The position numbers and the translations under genes were made by a program. From Mesorhizobium sp. LHD-90 (GTDB taxonomy: Bacteria; Pseudomonadota; Alphaproteobacteria; Rhizobiales; Rhizobiaceae), in contig NZ_JAVFVV010000005.1 in NCBI RefSeq assembly GCF_030929505.1, positions 124,001 to 188,000 on the forward strand: a stretch of 64,000 nucleotides of DNA, in the 5' to 3' direction. The notes under the pieces were generated by a model, which saw nothing but the letters and a program-made list of their open reading frames with translations, was not told where the DNA came from and did no database searches. Each line of letters opens with the position of its first letter. Position 1 is the first letter of the stretch. Shown here piece after piece: positions 61,828 through 64,000 of this stretch.

Positions 61828-62346
61828 ATGCATGTTTCCGCCGCTCGCATCGAACCCGATTTCCCCTTGGCAGCCGGACCCGATCTTTTCAAGACCGTCT
61901 CCAGCCACTGGCCGTCCGGCGTCGCAATCATCACCACCGTCGCCGAGGACGGCAGCTTGCATGGTTTGACCATGAATGCCGTCATCGCCCTTTCGCTCAA
62001 TCCGATGCAGTACCTGATCTCGGTCGACAAGGGATCGAACACCCTTCCCGTGCTGAAGGCGGCGCGACGCTTCTGCATCAACTTCCTCGGCGAAGGACAG
62101 CGCGACACCTGCATGCTGTTCGCCAGCAAGGCGTCCGACAAGTTCGCTTCGGTGAAATACCAGTTTAGCAGAACCGGATTGCCGATGCTGGAGGGGGCGG
62201 TTTCGTGCATCGACTGCGACGTGGACAGCCTCGTCCCCGCCGGCGATCACGAGATCATCATCGGCAACGTCCGTCATATCGAACACTTCGGCGGCGAGCC
62301 GCTCGTACACTTCAGGCGGGCGTTCCATACCGTCACGCCCGGCTGA
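61828..62346 (+). CDS. Flavin reductase domain protein (NADH:FMN oxidoreductase component)
   Basis: The 172-residue protein has the flavin reductase fold: FKTVSSHWPSGVAIITTVAE near residue 21, then GLTMNAVIALSLNPMQYLIS and FCINFLGEGQRD. The C-terminal HEIIIGNVRHIEHFGGEPLV carries the conserved G-x-V histidine region. Such proteins supply reduced FMN to two-component monooxygenases, and the only candidate partner in view is the NtaA-type enzyme at 58348-59664. AGGA precedes the ATG. Confidence 0.9.
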   Translation: MHVSAARIEPDFPLAAGPDLFKTVSSHWPSGVAIITTVAEDGSLHGLTMNAVIALSLNPMQYLISVDKGSNTLPVLKAARRFCINFLGEGQRDTCMLFASKASDKFASVKYQFSRTGLPMLEGAVSCIDCDVDSLVPAGDHEIIIGNVRHIEHFGGEPLVHFRRAFHTVTPG

Positions 62347-62389
62347 AAGCCGGGGCCGACGGTCAGCGCGATACCACTATTGCGGCGGC

Positions 62390-63370
62390 TTACGCCGCCA
62401 GGAACCCTTCGGCGACGTTCTGGATGCCGGCTGCATCGAGCTTGTAGTGCGCGTAGAGATGCGTCGGCGGGGCGATGAGGGCGTACTCGTCCTGGATGCC
62501 GTGGCGCTTCAGCTTCACGCCCAGCCCCTCCTCTGTCAGCACCTCGGCCACGGCCGCTCCCAGGCCGCCGAGCACATTATGCTCCTCTACCGTCATCATC
62601 TTCTTCGTGCGTGCGCCCGCCGTCAGGATCGCCTCGCGGTCGATCGGTTTGATCGATGCCATGTCGATGACGCCGACGGACCGCCCTGTCGCATTCATTG
62701 CCCGTGCCGCCTCCAGCGCTCCGTGAACGGCCATGCCGCAGGCGATGATCGTCAGTTCCTCGCCCGCCATGTGCTCGTGCGCCTTGCCGAAGGCGAAGGA
62801 CGGCCGCTCGGCATAGACCACCGGATCGCGGCCGCGGCCGATGCGGAAATAGATCGGCCGGTCAAAGCCCGCGGACGCCCTGATGATTGCCTCAAGCTGC
62901 AATCCGTCGGCAGGAGAGACGACCGCGAGATCGGCGATCGAGCGCATCGTGGCGATGTCCTCGGTGGCGTGGTGCGAGGTGCCGTAGAAACCCAGAGAGA
63001 TACCGGTATGGTGCCCTATGAGGCGCACCGGCTGGGCGCCATAGGCGACGTCCATCCTGATCTGCTCGCAGGCGAGCAGCCCCAGGAAGGAGGCGAAGGT
63101 CGCCACGAAGGGGACAACGCCACAGGTGGCAATGCCGGCCGCGGTGCTGACCATGTTCTGCTCGGAGATGCCGAAGGCGATGTAGCGGTCCGGGTAGGCC
63201 GCGGCGAAGCGGTTCAAGCCGTTGGAATATTGCAGGTCGGCGGATCCGGCGACCACGTTGTGGCCGGCCTTGACCAGGTCGATGAGGCCGTTCGACAGAT
63301 GGTCGAGGCCGGGATTGACGGCATTCAGGCCGCGATACTGCCAAGAATTGGGGGAAAGCGGACCGTTCAT
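62390..63370 (-). CDS. Transketolase C-terminal subunit (split transketolase)
   Basis: The 326-residue protein comprises the pyrimidine-binding and C-terminal transketolase domains. DLVKAGHNVVAGSADLQYSN is at the start, the catalytic glutamate is in FGISEQNMVSTAAGIATCGV, and HHTGISLGFYGTSHHATEDI follows. The C-terminal domain starts near ELTIIACGMAVHGALEAARA. With the N-terminal subunit it transfers two-carbon ketol units between sugar phosphates. Split transketolases outside the pentose pathway often serve special sugars. It begins one base after the stop of its partner. Confidence 0.92.
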   Translation of the reverse strand: MNGPLSPNSWQYRGLNAVNPGLDHLSNGLIDLVKAGHNVVAGSADLQYSNGLNRFAAAYPDRYIAFGISEQNMVSTAAGIATCGVVPFVATFASFLGLLACEQIRMDVAYGAQPVRLIGHHTGISLGFYGTSHHATEDIATMRSIADLAVVSPADGLQLEAIIRASAGFDRPIYFRIGRGRDPVVYAERPSFAFGKAHEHMAGEELTIIACGMAVHGALEAARAMNATGRSVGVIDMASIKPIDREAILTAGARTKKMMTVEEHNVLGGLGAAVAEVLTEEGLGVKLKRHGIQDEYALIAPPTHLYAHYKLDAAGIQNVAEGFLAA

Positions 63371-63371
63371 T

Positions 63372-64000
63372 TCAGCTCTCCAGCGCGTTGATTTCAGCGA
63401 TCGCTCGTTCGGCGTCGGACGGATCGAGATAGCCGAGATGCCAGCCGGGCTCGGTCTCCATGTATGAGACCCCCCTGCCCTTGACCGTCCTGGCGATGAT
63501 CATGCAGGGCTTCTGCCGCTCGTCGTCGGCCCGCACCCGGCGCAGCAGCTCGGTCGTCGCGGCGACGTCGTGGCCGTCGACCACATGCACCTCCCAGCCG
63601 AAGGCGCGCCATTTCTCGTCCAGCGGCTCGATCGCCATGACATCGTCGACCTTGCCGTCGAGCTGGTAGCCGTTTCGGTCGACGATGGCGATCAGGTTGC
63701 GGGCCTTGTGCTGGGCCGCGCAGATGGCCGCCTCCCACACCTGTCCCTCCTGCATCTCGCCGTCGCCCATCATGCAGAACACTCGGTAGTCCTCGCCGGT
63801 CCAGCGCTGGGCGAGCACCATACCCAGACCGTTGGAAAGGGCATGGCCGATCGAGCCGGAAGAGAAGTCGACGCCCGGCACCTTGCGCATGTCGGGATGA
63901 TCGCCGAGCGGGCTGCCGAGGCGCGTATAATCGTCGAGCCAATCCTTCGGGAAGAAGCCGAGATCGGCATAGATCGGGAACAGGCCGACGGCGGCATGAC
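63372..64000 (-). CDS. Transketolase N-terminal subunit, 5' end outside the window
   Basis: Visible are the last 209 codons. The frame runs through 63890 to base 64000 (HAAVGLFPIYADLGFFPKDW at the cut end), so the start is outside. Landmarks are the GSIGHALSNGLGMVLAQR region, the thiamine diphosphate motif GDGEMQEGQVWEAAICAAQH with NLIAIVDRNGYQLDG, and a KGRGVSYME segment. It holds the pyrophosphate-binding domain that pairs with the adjacent C-terminal subunit. Confidence 0.92.
   Translation of the reverse strand, partial: HAAVGLFPIYADLGFFPKDWLDDYTRLGSPLGDHPDMRKVPGVDFSSGSIGHALSNGLGMVLAQRWTGEDYRVFCMMGDGEMQEGQVWEAAICAAQHKARNLIAIVDRNGYQLDGKVDDVMAIEPLDEKWRAFGWEVHVVDGHDVAATTELLRRVRADDERQKPCMIIARTVKGRGVSYMETEPGWHLGYLDPSDAERAIAEINALES

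Overview
The window looks like a chromosomal stretch of a Mesorhizobium-type alphaproteobacterium (order Hyphomicrobiales). The basis is high G+C sequence, the many ABC and TRAP solute transporters, an invasion-associated-locus-B family protein, Tat-type signals on solute-binding proteins, and several families of palindromic intergenic repeats of the kind common in rhizobia. No rRNA or tRNA gene, CRISPR array, prophage or complete insertion sequence was recognised. All assignments come from reading motifs and gene order; no database search was run.

Region 1 (1-24 kb) is mostly conserved chromosome. It holds a truncated RTX-like calcium-binding protein, an SH3b/DUF1236 envelope protein, a zinc metallopeptidase, a flavin amine oxidase, a lytic transglycosylase, argG, a TRAP transporter (substrate-binding protein, small and large permease, plus a small membrane ORF), a LysE exporter, rlmN, a divergent EamA exporter/LysR pair, an IalB-like protein, an ECF sigma factor, YkvA, pterin dehydratase, thpR, ridA and leuD. 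A LacI regulator and cutC end it; both belong to the following operon.

Region 2 (22-30 kb) has a minus-strand unit. It encodes two amino-acid-type ABC permeases, their ATPase, an N4-glycosylasparaginase-like Ntn-hydrolase, a periplasmic binding protein, CutC and a LacI regulator. This reads as a possible glycosyl-asparagine scavenging operon. A 275-bp MITE-like palindromic element sits exactly between the ATPase stop and the asparaginase start. A D-amino-acid-oxidase-family flavoenzyme and a divergent CoA-ester lyase lie upstream.

Region 3 (32-40 kb) is a ribose-type ABC operon headed by a phytanoyl-CoA-dioxygenase-family Fe(II)/2-oxoglutarate enzyme. It ends with ribokinase, ribose pyranase (RbsD) and a PanB-like protein that has lost the canonical metal ligands. 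A divergent AraC regulator faces it. Two palindromic elements interrupt the operon.

Region 4 (40-64 kb) is an accessory catabolic island bracketed by two related TetR regulators. It contains enoyl-CoA hydratase, a double-domain 3-hydroxyacyl-CoA dehydrogenase, a fused E1 alpha-beta 2-oxo-acid dehydrogenase with no E2/E3 in view, an orphan dipeptide-type binding protein, and an (R)-selective amine transaminase homologue. It also has a RutE-like nitroreductase, a class III aminotransferase, a complete polyamine-type ABC transporter, an acid-sugar module (OtnK/OtnC-like plus a shikimate-dehydrogenase-like enzyme with a changed substrate pocket), an NtaA-type flavin monooxygenase with a flavin reductase, a LysR regulator and a split transketolase cut by the window end. 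Together these suggest uptake and breakdown of an unidentified amino-containing or acidic substrate, and this is the part of the window most likely to hold undescribed biochemistry.
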